64,000 nucleotides of DNA from NCBI GenBank assembly GCA_900766585.1, contig CAAFVV010000003.1, positions 17,582 to 81,581 of the forward strand. Direction: 5' to 3'. Position numbers and translations under genes: made by a program. This DNA comes from Clostridia bacterium. GTDB taxonomy: Bacteria > Bacillota > Clostridia > Oscillospirales > Acutalibacteraceae. Below, one piece after another: positions 51,791 to 60,974 of this stretch. Below the pieces are notes generated by a model that did no database searches, was not told the origin of the DNA, and saw only the letters and a list, made by a program, of their open reading frames with translations. Within the stretch, counting starts at the first letter, position 1. Every line of letters begins with the position of its first letter.

Positions 51791-52672
51791 TTATTCCTCC
51801 TGACAGGCGGGTGGGTCGTCCTCCGTAAACATGGTGCCGATGCCTTCGTTGGTCAGCATTTCAATCAGAATCGCGTGCGGGATCCGTCCGTCGATGATAA
51901 AGACACGGCTGACGCCCCAGCGGATCGCGTTGATGCAGCACTCCACCTTGGGGATCATGCCGCCCCCGATGATGCCGTTTGCCATCAGCTCGGGCGCGTC
52001 CGCCACGCGGATGACGGGGATCAGCGTGGCGGGGTCGTCCTTGTCCTTCAGAATTCCCGCGATATCCGTCATGGAGATCAGGCTTTCCGCTTTAAGCTCG
52101 CCGGCAATTTTTGCCGCGGCGGTGTCGGCGTTGATGTTATACACATTTCCCTCGCCGTCACACCCGACGGTGGAGACGACGGGAATGTAGCCCTTGTCAA
52201 TCACGTCGCGGATGGGGGAGACGTTGACCTTTGTGATCTCGCCCACAAAGCCGAGACGCGGATCCTTGACCTTTGCCTCGATCATGTGCCCGTCCATGCC
52301 GGACAGACCGATGGCACGTCCGCCCTTGTTCCCGATCAGTGCCACAAGGCTTTTGTTGATCTTTCCCGCAAGCACCATCTGCACGATGTCCGCCGTTTCC
52401 TTGTCGGTGACGCGCAGACCGTTTGAAAATACGCTTTCTTTTCCGATCTTTTTCAGCATTTCGGTGATCTCGGGTCCGCCGCCGTGTACCAGCACTACCT
52501 TGACGCCGATCAGAGAGAGCAAGACGATATCCCGCATGACCGAGTCTTTCAGTTCTTCGTTGATCATGGCGTTTCCGCCGTATTTGATAACGACGACCTT
52601 GCCGGTGTATTCCTGAATGTACGGCAGAGCGTGTACCAGCACAGCCGCCCGCTTTGCATTGGTGATATCCAT
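51791..52672 (-). CDS. argB: N-acetylglutamate kinase
   Basis: 293 residues, amino acid kinase fold. Lys in VVIKYGGNAM, HGGGPEI glycine loop, NINADTAAAKIAGEL. Phosphorylates N-acetylglutamate. This is usually the arginine-feedback step when the N-terminal extension is present; the ~20-residue N-terminal helix (KRAAVLVHALPYIQEY) is of the arginine-sensitive kind. The argJ stop is 14 bp upstream. Confidence 0.96.
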   Translation of the reverse strand: MDITNAKRAAVLVHALPYIQEYTGKVVVIKYGGNAMINEELKDSVMRDIVLLSLIGVKVVLVHGGGPEITEMLKKIGKESVFSNGLRVTDKETADIVQMVLAGKINKSLVALIGNKGGRAIGLSGMDGHMIEAKVKDPRLGFVGEITKVNVSPIRDVIDKGYIPVVSTVGCDGEGNVYNINADTAAAKIAGELKAESLISMTDIAGILKDKDDPATLIPVIRVADAPELMANGIIGGGMIPKVECCINAIRWGVSRVFIIDGRIPHAILIEMLTNEGIGTMFTEDDPPACQEE

Positions 52673-52686
52673 GTTGTTCCCCCGTG

Positions 52687-53898
52687 TTACGTTCTGTAGT
52701 CGCCGTTGATCTTTACATAGTCATAGGTCAGGTCGCAGCCCCATGCGGTAGAGGCGGCGGTGCCGGAATTCAGGCAGACCAGAATCTCGATCTCATTTTC
52801 CAGCAGGATTTTTTTGGCATCCTCTTCGGAGAAGGGGATGCCCGCGCCGTTTTGGCAGACCGCCACGGTGCCTTTAGACGAGCGGAAAGAGACGTCGATC
52901 TTCGTCACATCGACATCGGCGCCGCTGTAGCCGATAGCGCACAGGATTCTTCCCCAGTTGGCGTCCGACCCGAACATCGCCGCTTTGACCAGAGAGGAGC
53001 AGATGACGCTCTTGGTAACGGTTTTGGCGGTCTCTTTATCCGTAGCGCCGCTCACCTGACATTCGAGCAGCTTTGTCGCGCCCTCGCCGTCCCCGGCGAT
53101 GCAGCGGCAGAGGTGAACGGTCACGGTGTTGAGCGCCTGCATAAAGGTGTCGAAATCGTTATCGGCGGCGGTGATCTCCGCGTTGCCCGCCATGCCGTTT
53201 GCCAGCAGGGTGACCATGTCATTGGTCGATGTGTCGCCGTCCACGCTGACCATGTTGAACGTCTCTGCCACGTCGCCGGAAAGCGCCTTTTGCAGCATTT
53301 CCGCGCTGATGGCGCAGTCTGTCGTCAAAAACACCAGCATGGTTGCCATGTTCGGATGGATCATCCCGGAGCCTTTGGCGATGCCGCCGAGGTGACAGGT
53401 CACGCCGCCGAGTGAAAACTCCACGGCGACCTCCTTGAGCCTGGTATCGGTCGTCATGATTCCCTGCGCCGCAGATGCCGAATCCTTGCCGAGCGCCGCG
53501 GCAAGCGGCGGGATCCCCGCCGCAATCGGGGCAATGTCCAGCGGCTGACCGATGACGCCGGTGGAGGCGACCACGACATCGTCGGCGGAAATATTCAGCT
53601 CCTTTGCCAGCAGAGCGCACATTTCTTCCGCAATCTCCACGCCGTTCGCATTGCAGGTGTTGGCATTTCCGCTGTTGCAGATCACCGCCTGGGCATACCC
53701 GTCGGCAAGGTGCTTTTTTGTGACGATAAGCGGGGCGCCTTTCACGAGGTTGGTGGTGTAGACCGCCGCCGCCGCGGCTTTTTTCTCGCTGCAAATCAGG
53801 GAGAGATCCTTTTTGGTTTTATTCTTGCGGATGCCGCAGTGTACGCCCGCGGCAAAAAATCCTTTTGCGGCGCAAACGCCGCCTTCGATCAGTTTCAT
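52687..53898 (-). CDS. argJ: Bifunctional glutamate N-acetyltransferase / N-acetylglutamate synthase
   Basis: 403 residues. The self-cleavage site is the Thr in HPNMATMLVFLTTD (~184), which starts the beta chain; KGSGMIHPN is conserved. It recycles the acetyl group from acetylornithine to glutamate and can use acetyl-CoA, so no argA or argE is needed. Start ATG 53898 has GGAGGAA upstream. argC ends 10 bp before it. Confidence 0.96.
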   Translation of the reverse strand: MKLIEGGVCAAKGFFAAGVHCGIRKNKTKKDLSLICSEKKAAAAAVYTTNLVKGAPLIVTKKHLADGYAQAVICNSGNANTCNANGVEIAEEMCALLAKELNISADDVVVASTGVIGQPLDIAPIAAGIPPLAAALGKDSASAAQGIMTTDTRLKEVAVEFSLGGVTCHLGGIAKGSGMIHPNMATMLVFLTTDCAISAEMLQKALSGDVAETFNMVSVDGDTSTNDMVTLLANGMAGNAEITAADNDFDTFMQALNTVTVHLCRCIAGDGEGATKLLECQVSGATDKETAKTVTKSVICSSLVKAAMFGSDANWGRILCAIGYSGADVDVTKIDVSFRSSKGTVAVCQNGAGIPFSEEDAKKILLENEIEILVCLNSGTAASTAWGCDLTYDYVKINGDYRT

Positions 53899-53908
53899 AG
53901 GTTCCTCC

Positions 53909-54838
53909 TTACAGGCAAAGCCCTTTTGTCGGCTCTGTACCCAATACCATATTTAAGCATTCGACCGCAGCGCCGGACGCCCCCTTGCCGAGATTGTCAT
54001 ACACCGCCAGCAGCAGCATCCGGTCTCCGTTTCCGGTCACACTGATCTGCATGGAATCCTTTCCTGCAAGGGAAGCGGCGGAGAGAAATCCGTATTCGTC
54101 CGGTGCTTCGGCAAAGCTGACGATTGGCCCCGCGTAGGCCTTGCGATAGATTCCGGCAATCGTCTCCGGGGTAGTTCCCGGTGCACACTGTGCTGCAAAC
54201 AGCGGTACCGTGACCTGCATGCCGCTGTAAAAATCCCCGACCACGGGACAGAACACGGGAGCGGGCAGACCGCTCTGTGCTGCCATTTCGGGCAGGTGCT
54301 TGTGCGACTGCCCCAGCGCATATTGCCGAGGGGCGTGCAGCACTTCGGGGAGCGGCTGCGTCTCGTAATCCGCGATCATTTTTTTGCCGCCGCCGCTGTA
54401 TCCGGTCAGAGAAAAGCAGGAGAGCAGCGTTTTTTGGGGGAGGATGCCCGCGGCGGTCAGCGGCGCGGTCAGCGCGATAAACCCGCTGGCGTGACATCCC
54501 GGAACGGCAATGCGCTTTGCCGTGCAGACGGCCTGCGCGTGGGCGGCAGACAGCTCGGGAAAGCCGTAGACCCATCCGGGCGCGGTGCGGTGCGCCGTCG
54601 AAGCGTCGAGCACAACCGTGTCCGGATTTTCTATCCAGGAGACCGCCTCGTGCGCCGCCGCGTCGGGCAGGCAAAGCACGGCGATATCGGCCTCATTCAG
54701 GGCGCGCGCACGGGAAATACTGTCCTTTCGCTGCTCCTCCGGCAGGGTGATCAGCGAAAGATCATCCCGCCCAGACAGACGCTCGGCAATACGCAGCCCG
54801 GTCGTGCCGGCGCTGCCGTCGATAAACACTTTTTTCAT
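53909..54838 (-). CDS. argC: N-acetyl-gamma-glutamyl-phosphate reductase, type 2 (short form)
   Basis: 309 residues from ATG 54838 (MKKVFIDGSAGTTGLRIAER). Short-form ArgC: GxxGxxG NADP loop, catalytic Cys at ~115 in VPGCHASGF, and GTTGLRI. Reduces the acyl phosphate from ArgB to the semialdehyde. It is the first gene of argC-J-B-D-F-carA-carB; argG and argH are not in the window. GGGAGG lies about 11 nt upstream. The operon promoter and ARG boxes lie at 54916-54982. Confidence 0.95.
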   Translation of the reverse strand: MKKVFIDGSAGTTGLRIAERLSGRDDLSLITLPEEQRKDSISRARALNEADIAVLCLPDAAAHEAVSWIENPDTVVLDASTAHRTAPGWVYGFPELSAAHAQAVCTAKRIAVPGCHASGFIALTAPLTAAGILPQKTLLSCFSLTGYSGGGKKMIADYETQPLPEVLHAPRQYALGQSHKHLPEMAAQSGLPAPVFCPVVGDFYSGMQVTVPLFAAQCAPGTTPETIAGIYRKAYAGPIVSFAEAPDEYGFLSAASLAGKDSMQISVTGNGDRMLLLAVYDNLGKGASGAAVECLNMVLGTEPTKGLCL

Positions 54839-54915
54839 TGTCTGAAAACCTCCCGCCGTTTGCCTTTTTCGCCGCAAAGTGTGGCGGCGAGATTTGCTGA
54901 AATGATTTGTTTTCA

Positions 54916-54929
54916 TGTATAATCATACA
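54916..54929 (-). promoter_or_regulatory. ARG-box-like palindrome over the -10 of the arginine operon
   Basis: TGTAT-AATC-ATACA, perfect arms, 11 of 14 positions like the ArgR box TGAATWWWWATTCA. Overlaps the -10 at 54922-54927. Confidence 0.7.
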
Positions 54930-54950
54930 CCTCAATCCGGTAAATGTCAA
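54922..54950 (-). promoter_or_regulatory. Promoter of the arginine operon
   Basis: Minus strand TTGACA (54950-54945), 17 bp, TATGAT (54927-54922). Start near 54915. Confidence 0.85.
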
Positions 54951-54968
54951 GTATAAAATTCAATAAAA

Positions 54969-54982
54969 TGAATATTTATTCA
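54969..54982 (-). promoter_or_regulatory. Perfect ARG box upstream of the arginine operon
   Basis: TGAAT-ATTT-ATTCA, a consensus ArgR/AhrC operator. Its centre is 53 bp from the box over the -10, five helical turns, which suits one ArgR hexamer binding both. Confidence 0.85.
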
Positions 54983-55018
54983 TGCTCGTAAGCCGGGTAT
55001 CCGCATGGGGGAAAGCAC

Positions 55019-55048
55019 AAAAGCCACCGGTCAGACCGGTGGCTTTTG
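55019..55048 (-). terminator. Terminator of the lipoprotein gene
   Basis: AAAAGCCACCGGT and ACCGGTGGCTTTT arms with a CAG loop, 35 bp beyond the stop. Confidence 0.85.
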
Positions 55049-55082
55049 CCTGAAAATACAGAATTTGTGCCTGCTTTTTTGA

Positions 55083-56957
55083 TCACTTCAGAACGGTGCC
55101 GTCGGAAAGGGTGATCGTATAGCCGTTAAAGTTGATCGTGCCGTTATTCGTAAGGCTGGTCAGCGTGCAGTTTCCCGTCAGGTTCCATGTGCATCCGCTT
55201 TCCACGGTAACGACCGCATTATTGCTGACAGCCGTGCCGTTTTGCGCATTGTCAATGATATTGACGGTGCCGGTGAAGGTGCTGCCGTTTTTGAGCGTCA
55301 TGGACAGCGTGGAGATTGTATCCACCACAATGCTGCCCGCAAGCGTCTGCGCATCTGCCGTAAATTCGACCTGTGCGCCGTTTTGACCTGCCGTGCCCCA
55401 TCCGTGGGTTGCAGAGTTGCCCACAACGCGCAGCAGACAGGCATCGGCATCCTCGTTGACGAGCTTGACGCCGGAGAGATTGAGCAGGCAGTGGGTGTTG
55501 GTGACATAGAGCATATCGCCGTTTTTCGCCGTCAGACTGCCGCCGGTCATGGAGAACGAGGAGGTGCCGACATCGGCGTCGCCGCTCATGGACTGATAGA
55601 TCATCACATTGTGGACATTTTCGTCAGAGCTTGTGCCTTTGGTATCGCTCATGTTGCCGGTGACTGTGCAGTTTTCGAGCGTGATGGAGTTTTTGCCCTC
55701 GATCACAAGCGCCTCGGAGTTGTTGGCGGTCAGCAGGGCATCGGCAATGATGATCGCTGCCGTGGAGTAAACGGCGGGGGAGTTATACCCGTTAGAGGTG
55801 TAGCTGCCGCCGGTCACATTCACCGTGCCGCCGCCTCTGTCGGAGCGTATTGCCGCGGCAGAGTTGCCGGAGGTGTTGACGGTCAGGTTGCTGGCGTTGG
55901 TTGTACCGCCGCCGGTGGTCTGGATGCCGCCGGAATTGTCCGCAGCGGTCGTGATGACCGAGTCGGCAATATTGACCGTTGTGCCGCTGCCGTAGCTGAA
56001 TACGCCGTTGCCGTTTTGGGCGGAAGAGGTTATCTTGGCATTTTTGATCGTTACGGTCGCGCCGTTTGTGGCCAGCAGCGCAGCATTCACTCCGTAAAAA
56101 TCACCGTTTTCGGTGTTGGAGGTCGCTCCGGCGCTTTTTTCAACGGTAATGCCGTCGAGTGTTACTGTGGCGCCGTCAATACGCAGGGCGTTTTCGTCAT
56201 CTCCCGTGGAGGTATAGGTCGTATCGCTGTAGGTCCCGTCTGCGCTGATCGTGTTAGCGCTGTCTCCCTGCGTCACCGTACCCGAACCGCCGAAGCCGCT
56301 GTTGCCGGGGGTGCTGCCCGCGAGCGACACAATGCTTGCGGTTTGGGCTTTTCCGCTGTCGTCAAAGGTGATCTGCAGAATATCTCCCTCGCTGATGTCA
56401 CTGACTTCTGCCACTTCGGCATTTTTCACCACGGAAGCAGAGGAAAGATCGACGCTGATTGTCTCATCGCCCGCCGTAAAGGTTTTGGAAGAACCCGGGC
56501 CGCCGGACGGTGCATTGCCGCTGCCGTCGCCGTCAGGCTTTTCAGGCGGGGTCTGGCTGCTGCCGCTGCCGTCGCCGTCAGGCTTTTCGGGCGGGGTCTG
56601 GCTGCTGCCGCTGTTGTCACCGTCAGGCTTTTCGGGCGGGGTCTGACCGCTGCCGCTGTTGTCACCGTCAGGCTTTTCGGGCGGGGTCTGGCTGTTGCCG
56701 CTGCCGTCGCCGTCAGGTTTTTCAGGCAGAGTCTGGCTGCTGCCGCTGCCGCTTCCGTCGGACGGCGCGCCCGGACGGCTGCTGCTGTCGCTTTCCGTCA
56801 GCTCGCCGAGCTGAAGCGTCACGGTAGAATCCGTTATGGCGGTGACCCTGCCGGTCACGGCAGAGCCTGCATATGCCGAATTTCCGGAATTCTTTCCGCA
56901 GGCGGCCAAAGAACAACACAAAACCGCTGTACAGAACAGAGATAAAAACTTTTTCAT
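55083..56957 (-). CDS. Lipoprotein with five 15-residue PEKPDGD repeats and a right-handed beta-helix domain
   Basis: 624 residues from ATG 56957 (MKKFLSLFCTAVLCCSLAAC, lipid Cys at 20), AAAGGAG about 10 nt upstream. Mature part: a short OB-like strand region (GSAVTGRVTAITDSTVTLQL), five copies of a 15-residue Pro/Gly/Ser repeat (QTPPEKPDGD core, residues ~70-145), a second strand unit, then from ~220 a beta-solenoid with spaced Asn and Thr rungs (ALRIDGATVTLDGITVEKS onward). No catalytic site. Probably a surface adhesin or glycan-binding protein. It follows a two-component system on the same strand, with a terminator between. Confidence 0.8.
   Translation of the reverse strand: MKKFLSLFCTAVLCCSLAACGKNSGNSAYAGSAVTGRVTAITDSTVTLQLGELTESDSSSRPGAPSDGSGSGSSQTLPEKPDGDGSGNSQTPPEKPDGDNSGSGQTPPEKPDGDNSGSSQTPPEKPDGDGSGSSQTPPEKPDGDGSGNAPSGGPGSSKTFTAGDETISVDLSSASVVKNAEVAEVSDISEGDILQITFDDSGKAQTASIVSLAGSTPGNSGFGGSGTVTQGDSANTISADGTYSDTTYTSTGDDENALRIDGATVTLDGITVEKSAGATSNTENGDFYGVNAALLATNGATVTIKNAKITSSAQNGNGVFSYGSGTTVNIADSVITTAADNSGGIQTTGGGTTNASNLTVNTSGNSAAAIRSDRGGGTVNVTGGSYTSNGYNSPAVYSTAAIIIADALLTANNSEALVIEGKNSITLENCTVTGNMSDTKGTSSDENVHNVMIYQSMSGDADVGTSSFSMTGGSLTAKNGDMLYVTNTHCLLNLSGVKLVNEDADACLLRVVGNSATHGWGTAGQNGAQVEFTADAQTLAGSIVVDTISTLSMTLKNGSTFTGTVNIIDNAQNGTAVSNNAVVTVESGCTWNLTGNCTLTSLTNNGTINFNGYTITLSDGTVLK
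56519..56745 (-). repeat. Five 45-bp tandem repeats in the lipoprotein gene
   Basis: CGTCAGG occurs at 56531, 56576, 56621, 56666 and 56711, exact 45-bp spacing, encoding the 15-residue proline-rich units. Confidence 0.92.
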
Positions 56958-57070
56958 ACGGTACAACTCCTTTTCTTCATCTGCGTCGGGGAATCGGCGT
57001 TTTTCGCGTCATCCTTGACTTGTTGACTGTATTGTACAGCCGTTATATTGAAGTATGATTGAAAGAAAGA

Positions 57071-57109
57071 TAAAAAATCAGCCTTTCGTGTAAAAACCGA
57101 AAGGCTGAT
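57071..57109 (-). terminator. Terminator of the second two-component operon
   Basis: ATCAGCCTTTCG and CGAAAGGCTGAT arms, then TTTTTT on the minus strand. Confidence 0.85.
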
Positions 57110-57116
57110 CCCCTCA

Positions 57117-58379
57117 TTATTTTTCAAGCGGAAGCTGTGCGGTAAATTCGATCTTGCCGTCGCGGCAGGAAAGCCCGATGCTGCCCTTGTGGGATTCGGT
57201 GATTGCTTTGGCGATGGCAAGACCGAGTCCGAAATGGCCATCGTCGCTTCTTGCCGTATCCACGCGGTAAAACCGCTCAAAGACATGCTTTTGCTGATCA
57301 GCCGGGATCTCGCTGCCCTCGTTGACGACCGAGAGCTTCGCACAGCCGTGCTCGGCTTTCAGCGTGACAGTTACCTCTCTGCCGTTTTCGCTGTGACGGA
57401 TGGCGTTGTCGATCAGAATGGATACCAGCTGTTTGAGCCGGGAGGGATCGCCGCTCACGGAAATGCCGTCGGCAATATCGGCAGTCAGCTTGAGATCGTG
57501 TTCAAACGCCACACACTCAAACGGGAGAAGCTCACCGCTTACCAAACGGCTGAAATCGAGCCGTTCGGTCTGCGGGGTGACATTTTCCATTTTGGCGAGG
57601 TCGAGCAGCTGCCGGACGAGGCTGCCCATGCGCTCGTTTTCATACTGTATGTTTGCAAGCCAGCGGTTTTCCCCTATTTCCCGGGACAATAATTCTGCGT
57701 TGGCGCTGATCACGGAAACCGGCGTTTTCAGCTCGTGACCGGCATCGGAAATGAACTGCTTCTGCTTTTGAAAGCTCTCCTCCAGCGGCGAGACGATCCG
57801 TCTGGCAAGAAAAACGGAAACGATGAATACCGCGATCACGGCGATACTGCTAAAGAGCAGCGTGTTGCGGAACACGGTCGCCATACCGCCCTGCATGATG
57901 GTGTTGTCAATAAAAGCGACGAGCGTATAACCGTCCTTTTGCGCTTTCAGATAGGTAAGGCTTTTGATCCTGCCCGTTCTGGCGCTGCCGCCTATAATCT
58001 CATCGGCATAGGCGGCAAGCGTGTCGTCCGCATACAGAGTGCCCGATGTGTTTTCTGTTTTCAGCACGTTGCCGTCATCCGAAACGGCAACGGAATAGAA
58101 GGTCGACACGTCAAAGGTATGGAGCTTTTCGGGCGGCGGATCATCCGGCATCGGCGGTTTGTCCCCGTCCGGCTGTATGTCCTCTCTGCCGTTTTGCGCA
58201 TCGCCTTTGTCCGTTTCGTCCAGACGGTATTCCCGCACATATTGTTCCAGCATGCGGGTGTTGTCCGTATTCATCTGTGCATAGCTGGTGCCGAGGATCA
58301 CGGCAAGCGTGCCGAACAGCAGCGCGGCGATAGACGCCATCACGGCAAGAATGATCCTGACTCTTGACTGTTTAAACAT
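57117..58379 (-). CDS. Sensor histidine kinase, classical two-helix type
   Basis: 420 residues. Helix 1 ~10-33, extracellular ~34-175 with a Pro/Asp segment (DGDKPPMPDDPPPEKL), helix 2 ~176-194, then a short linker, HisKA with the phospho-His near 214 (FISDAGHELKTPVS), and a HATPase domain ending HFGLGLAIAKAI. The linker is shorter than a full HAMP domain. It is coupled to its regulator by an 8-bp overlap. The Pro/Asp segment resembles the repeat of the lipoprotein encoded just downstream. Confidence 0.92.
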   Translation of the reverse strand: MFKQSRVRIILAVMASIAALLFGTLAVILGTSYAQMNTDNTRMLEQYVREYRLDETDKGDAQNGREDIQPDGDKPPMPDDPPPEKLHTFDVSTFYSVAVSDDGNVLKTENTSGTLYADDTLAAYADEIIGGSARTGRIKSLTYLKAQKDGYTLVAFIDNTIMQGGMATVFRNTLLFSSIAVIAVFIVSVFLARRIVSPLEESFQKQKQFISDAGHELKTPVSVISANAELLSREIGENRWLANIQYENERMGSLVRQLLDLAKMENVTPQTERLDFSRLVSGELLPFECVAFEHDLKLTADIADGISVSGDPSRLKQLVSILIDNAIRHSENGREVTVTLKAEHGCAKLSVVNEGSEIPADQQKHVFERFYRVDTARSDDGHFGLGLAIAKAITESHKGSIGLSCRDGKIEFTAQLPLEK

Positions 58380-59055
58380 GGCTGTCCCTCAATTCGTACC
58401 CAACGCCCCTGACTGCTTTGATTTCGGTTTTTGCGCCGACAAAGGCGAGCTTTTTTCGGGTGAAGGAGAGATAGACCTCCACATTGTTGTATTCCGCGTC
58501 GCTCTCATAGCCCCAGATTTTCACGGCAAGCTGTTCACGGGTCAGTATCTGGTTCTGATTGGCGATAAAATACTCCATGATCCGCCATTCCTTTTCACTC
58601 AGACGGACGCTTTGTCCCGTTGTGCGGCAGCAGAGCATATATGTCTTGCTGTCGAGGGTAATGTCGCCGTAGGTCAGCGTGCCGTCCGGGGTGTCGATGC
58701 TGCGCCGGAGCAGGGCGCGCAGCCTGGCCAGCAGCTCCTTTGTCATAAAGGGCTTGGTCAGATAGTCGTCGGCGCCGCTGTCCAGTCCTGTCACCTTGTC
58801 GTCAAGCTCCGCTTTGGCGGTCAGCATCAGGATCGGCGTGTGCACGCCGTTCCTGCGAAGCTGCTGCGCCACGTCAAACCCGTTCATTTTCGGAAGCATA
58901 ACATCGAGAATCATGGCGTCGTACATTCCGCTTTCAGCCGCTTCCAGACCTGAAAGCCCGTCATAGCAGCAGTCGACCTCATAGTTTTCCTGCCGGAGAA
59001 TTTCGCAAAGCGCCTGCGCCATTCTCCGCTCATCCTCTACAAGTAAAAGCTTCAT
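58372..59055 (-). CDS. OmpR-family response regulator
   Basis: 227 residues from ATG 59055 (MKLLLVEDERRMAQALCEI). Phosphoacceptor Asp 51 (ILDVMLPKMNG), LTAKAELDDK and TKPFMTKEL switch residues, winged helix ending VRGVGYELRD. The start was set at the MKLLLVED motif; the frame to 59097 adds residues that no receiver has. A GAGAAG ribosome site is weak. Confidence 0.93.
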   Translation of the reverse strand: MKLLLVEDERRMAQALCEILRQENYEVDCCYDGLSGLEAAESGMYDAMILDVMLPKMNGFDVAQQLRRNGVHTPILMLTAKAELDDKVTGLDSGADDYLTKPFMTKELLARLRALLRRSIDTPDGTLTYGDITLDSKTYMLCCRTTGQSVRLSEKEWRIMEYFIANQNQILTREQLAVKIWGYESDAEYNNVEVYLSFTRKKLAFVGAKTEIKAVRGVGYELRDSHV

Positions 59056-59141
59056 AGTCTTCTCTGTTTGGACGCCGCAGCGTCGATCCTTGTACAATAG
59101 TTTTGATGTCTGTCGGCTGACCGGCCCTTGTCAGCTATCTT

Positions 59142-59150
59142 ATTATAGCA
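59142..59150 (-). promoter_or_regulatory. Extended -10 of the second two-component operon
   Basis: Minus strand TGC-TATAAT (59150-59142). No -35 match; two GATTGAAAA repeats on the plus strand at 59157 and 59168 lie where a regulator would bind. Confidence 0.55.
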
Positions 59151-59245
59151 TAAAAGATTGAAAAAGGATTGAAAAGCTGTGGGTAAAACGGGAGGGGAGG
59201 GAGAAGAAGGCTGTGACGCCTATACATCTCCCGGGGGATGTAATT

Positions 59246-60397
59246 TTATGACTCCTTAATCTTGTTTATCAGCGGTTCGTAATTTATGGGAGCCTTCATG
59301 TTGATTTTCTTATGGAATTCAATATAGCGGATCACGCTGCTTTTGATACGGCTCCAATCTGCATATCCCATGTGGCGATCTACACGGTCAAGCATGAGCA
59401 TATTGATGTATTCAGCGTCTTCTCTGTTTACACGCTGAATCGTGTAGATGAATTCATCGTCATCTTTATACTGCGGTTTTCCCATGATAACCATTGGTTT
59501 CGGGGCGATATTCTTCTCAAATAACTTATGATCTTTGATCATGGTTGGCCAAACAGGGTAGGGCTTTTTCAGCTTTGTCTTGCTGTCATAAAGAGCAAAA
59601 AAGGGGTTGATCGTTACAACCATTCTGTTCTTGGCCAAAGGAAACATATAGAAGTTCTCGTGAAACAGCATTTGTGATGAGAGCAGATTTTGGTAAGCTT
59701 CCTTTTTATCCTCATTTCTTTCCTGCTCAAGCAATTTACAAAGTGTATCTTTCTTTATATGTTCGTATCTATCTTTCAATTTGACCTGTTCAACCTCGGA
59801 CGTCATGCCAATGTCTGAAATGAGAAAATCTGTGTCCGATTCAGAACAATCCCAAATCGCAAAATATCCGGAATTGATAATGTAAGCCCACCGCAGCACA
59901 TCATATGTGCAGAGCGGGTGGTTGGCTATGTTCTGTAAATTTTCCGTTTCTACAATCACACGAAGATTTCTGTGCCACCTTTCAGCGGTGGTTTCGTTCG
60001 GAAAGGCTTTTTCCTTGAATTCCGGGAAAAGAGAGACATATATATAGGAAAAATCTTTCTCAACTCCGGTAATCGTTTCCATAGAAACGACTCGCAATGT
60101 TTCCAGAAGAAAAAATCGCTTCATGAGCTGAATTTCTTTTCGGGTTAATAGAATTTTATTTCCGCACTTTCCATTCATTAGTTTATTGTGAAATAGCTTG
60201 GCGAAAGGGGCTTCTAAATTATATCCGATATCCCGTTCAAGATCGGCGGGATAAATTTTACGCGCGGAAAAAATATGATCTGTTCTTTGTCCGGTGAGCA
60301 GTGAACCGTCTTTCACATTATATACATTTATACGGTTTCCGAACTGGCGAAGAATAAATTGCGGAACGTAGTGATTGTTTTCATATGCCATAACCAT
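59246..60397 (-). CDS. DUF4238 domain-containing protein
   Basis: 383 residues. The start NNHYVPQFILRQF is the DUF4238 hallmark (HYVPQxYLxxF). Further blocks: ISDIGMTSEVEQ, and MVVTINPFFALYD near the C-terminus. Soluble, no helices. Biochemical role unknown; scattered distribution. Base composition is clearly more AT-rich than in the core operons, consistent with acquisition. Start ATG 60397 (GGAGG only 4-5 nt upstream) or ATG 60391 (10 nt). Confidence 0.88.
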   Translation of the reverse strand: MVMAYENNHYVPQFILRQFGNRINVYNVKDGSLLTGQRTDHIFSARKIYPADLERDIGYNLEAPFAKLFHNKLMNGKCGNKILLTRKEIQLMKRFFLLETLRVVSMETITGVEKDFSYIYVSLFPEFKEKAFPNETTAERWHRNLRVIVETENLQNIANHPLCTYDVLRWAYIINSGYFAIWDCSESDTDFLISDIGMTSEVEQVKLKDRYEHIKKDTLCKLLEQERNEDKKEAYQNLLSSQMLFHENFYMFPLAKNRMVVTINPFFALYDSKTKLKKPYPVWPTMIKDHKLFEKNIAPKPMVIMGKPQYKDDDEFIYTIQRVNREDAEYINMLMLDRVDRHMGYADWSRIKSSVIRYIEFHKKINMKAPINYEPLINKIKES

Positions 60398-60528
60398 TAC
60401 TCCTCCATAACGTATCCGAAAATAGTTTGGGTTTGCATCTGCTCGGTATGGTTCTGCTGCAAGAAAACAAAAAAAGAAGAGGGGAGGATAAATCTGCTGC
60501 CCATTAAAAGAAAAAACGAGCCGACGAT

Positions 60529-60960
60529 CTACCGAAGCTGCTTTTCCATGACGATCTCGTCCTCTTCCTTTTCGCCGGTGGGGGAGAAGCCGAGCTTTCG
60601 GTATAACCGCTCTGCGGCCTCGTCGCCTTCGATGTAGCAGAGAACGACTTTGTGATAAACGCCGTCTTTCTCCATTTCGCGAATGTCCAGGCGGGCTGCT
60701 TCGTACCCGAGACCCTTTCCCTGATATCTCTCGTCAATAAAAAACTGGCTGAAATTGTAGGCGTCTTCCCAGTCATAGTACAGGGCCATGCCTACCGGTG
60801 TGTCATCGTCGTAGATAATAAATGCACGGCTTCGGCTTTCGCGATAGGCATAGGCCCTTGCCAGAATGCCGGAAGAATCCGCCGCATAGCGGCGTTGATT
60901 CTCCCGCACATGCAGCCCGAGCCGCCAGTTGTCGGGATTGACTGTTTTCAGATGTACCAT
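60529..60960 (-). CDS. GNAT family N-acetyltransferase
   Basis: 143 residues. Acetyl-CoA motif A in DERYQGKGLGYEAARL (QGKGLG), preceded by the strand FSQFFID and followed by ERLYRKLGFSPTGE. The short N-terminal LKTVNPDNWRLGLHVRENQ resembles spermidine/diamine acetyltransferases of Firmicutes. Substrate not determined. GAAAGGAT precedes ATG 60960. The membrane-protein gene ends 14 bp upstream on the same strand. Confidence 0.9.
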   Translation of the reverse strand: MVHLKTVNPDNWRLGLHVRENQRRYAADSSGILARAYAYRESRSRAFIIYDDDTPVGMALYYDWEDAYNFSQFFIDERYQGKGLGYEAARLDIREMEKDGVYHKVVLCYIEGDEAAERLYRKLGFSPTGEKEEDEIVMEKQLR

Positions 60961-60974
60961 ATCGGGAATCCTTT

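Noticed and set aside
56519..56745. CRISPR or minisatellite with non-coding role
   Set aside because: Repeats are in phase with the lipoprotein frame and encode 15-residue units.
59200..59245. Terminator of the DUF4238 gene at TACATC/GATGTA
   Set aside because: A short stem is present but there is no T-run on the minus strand.
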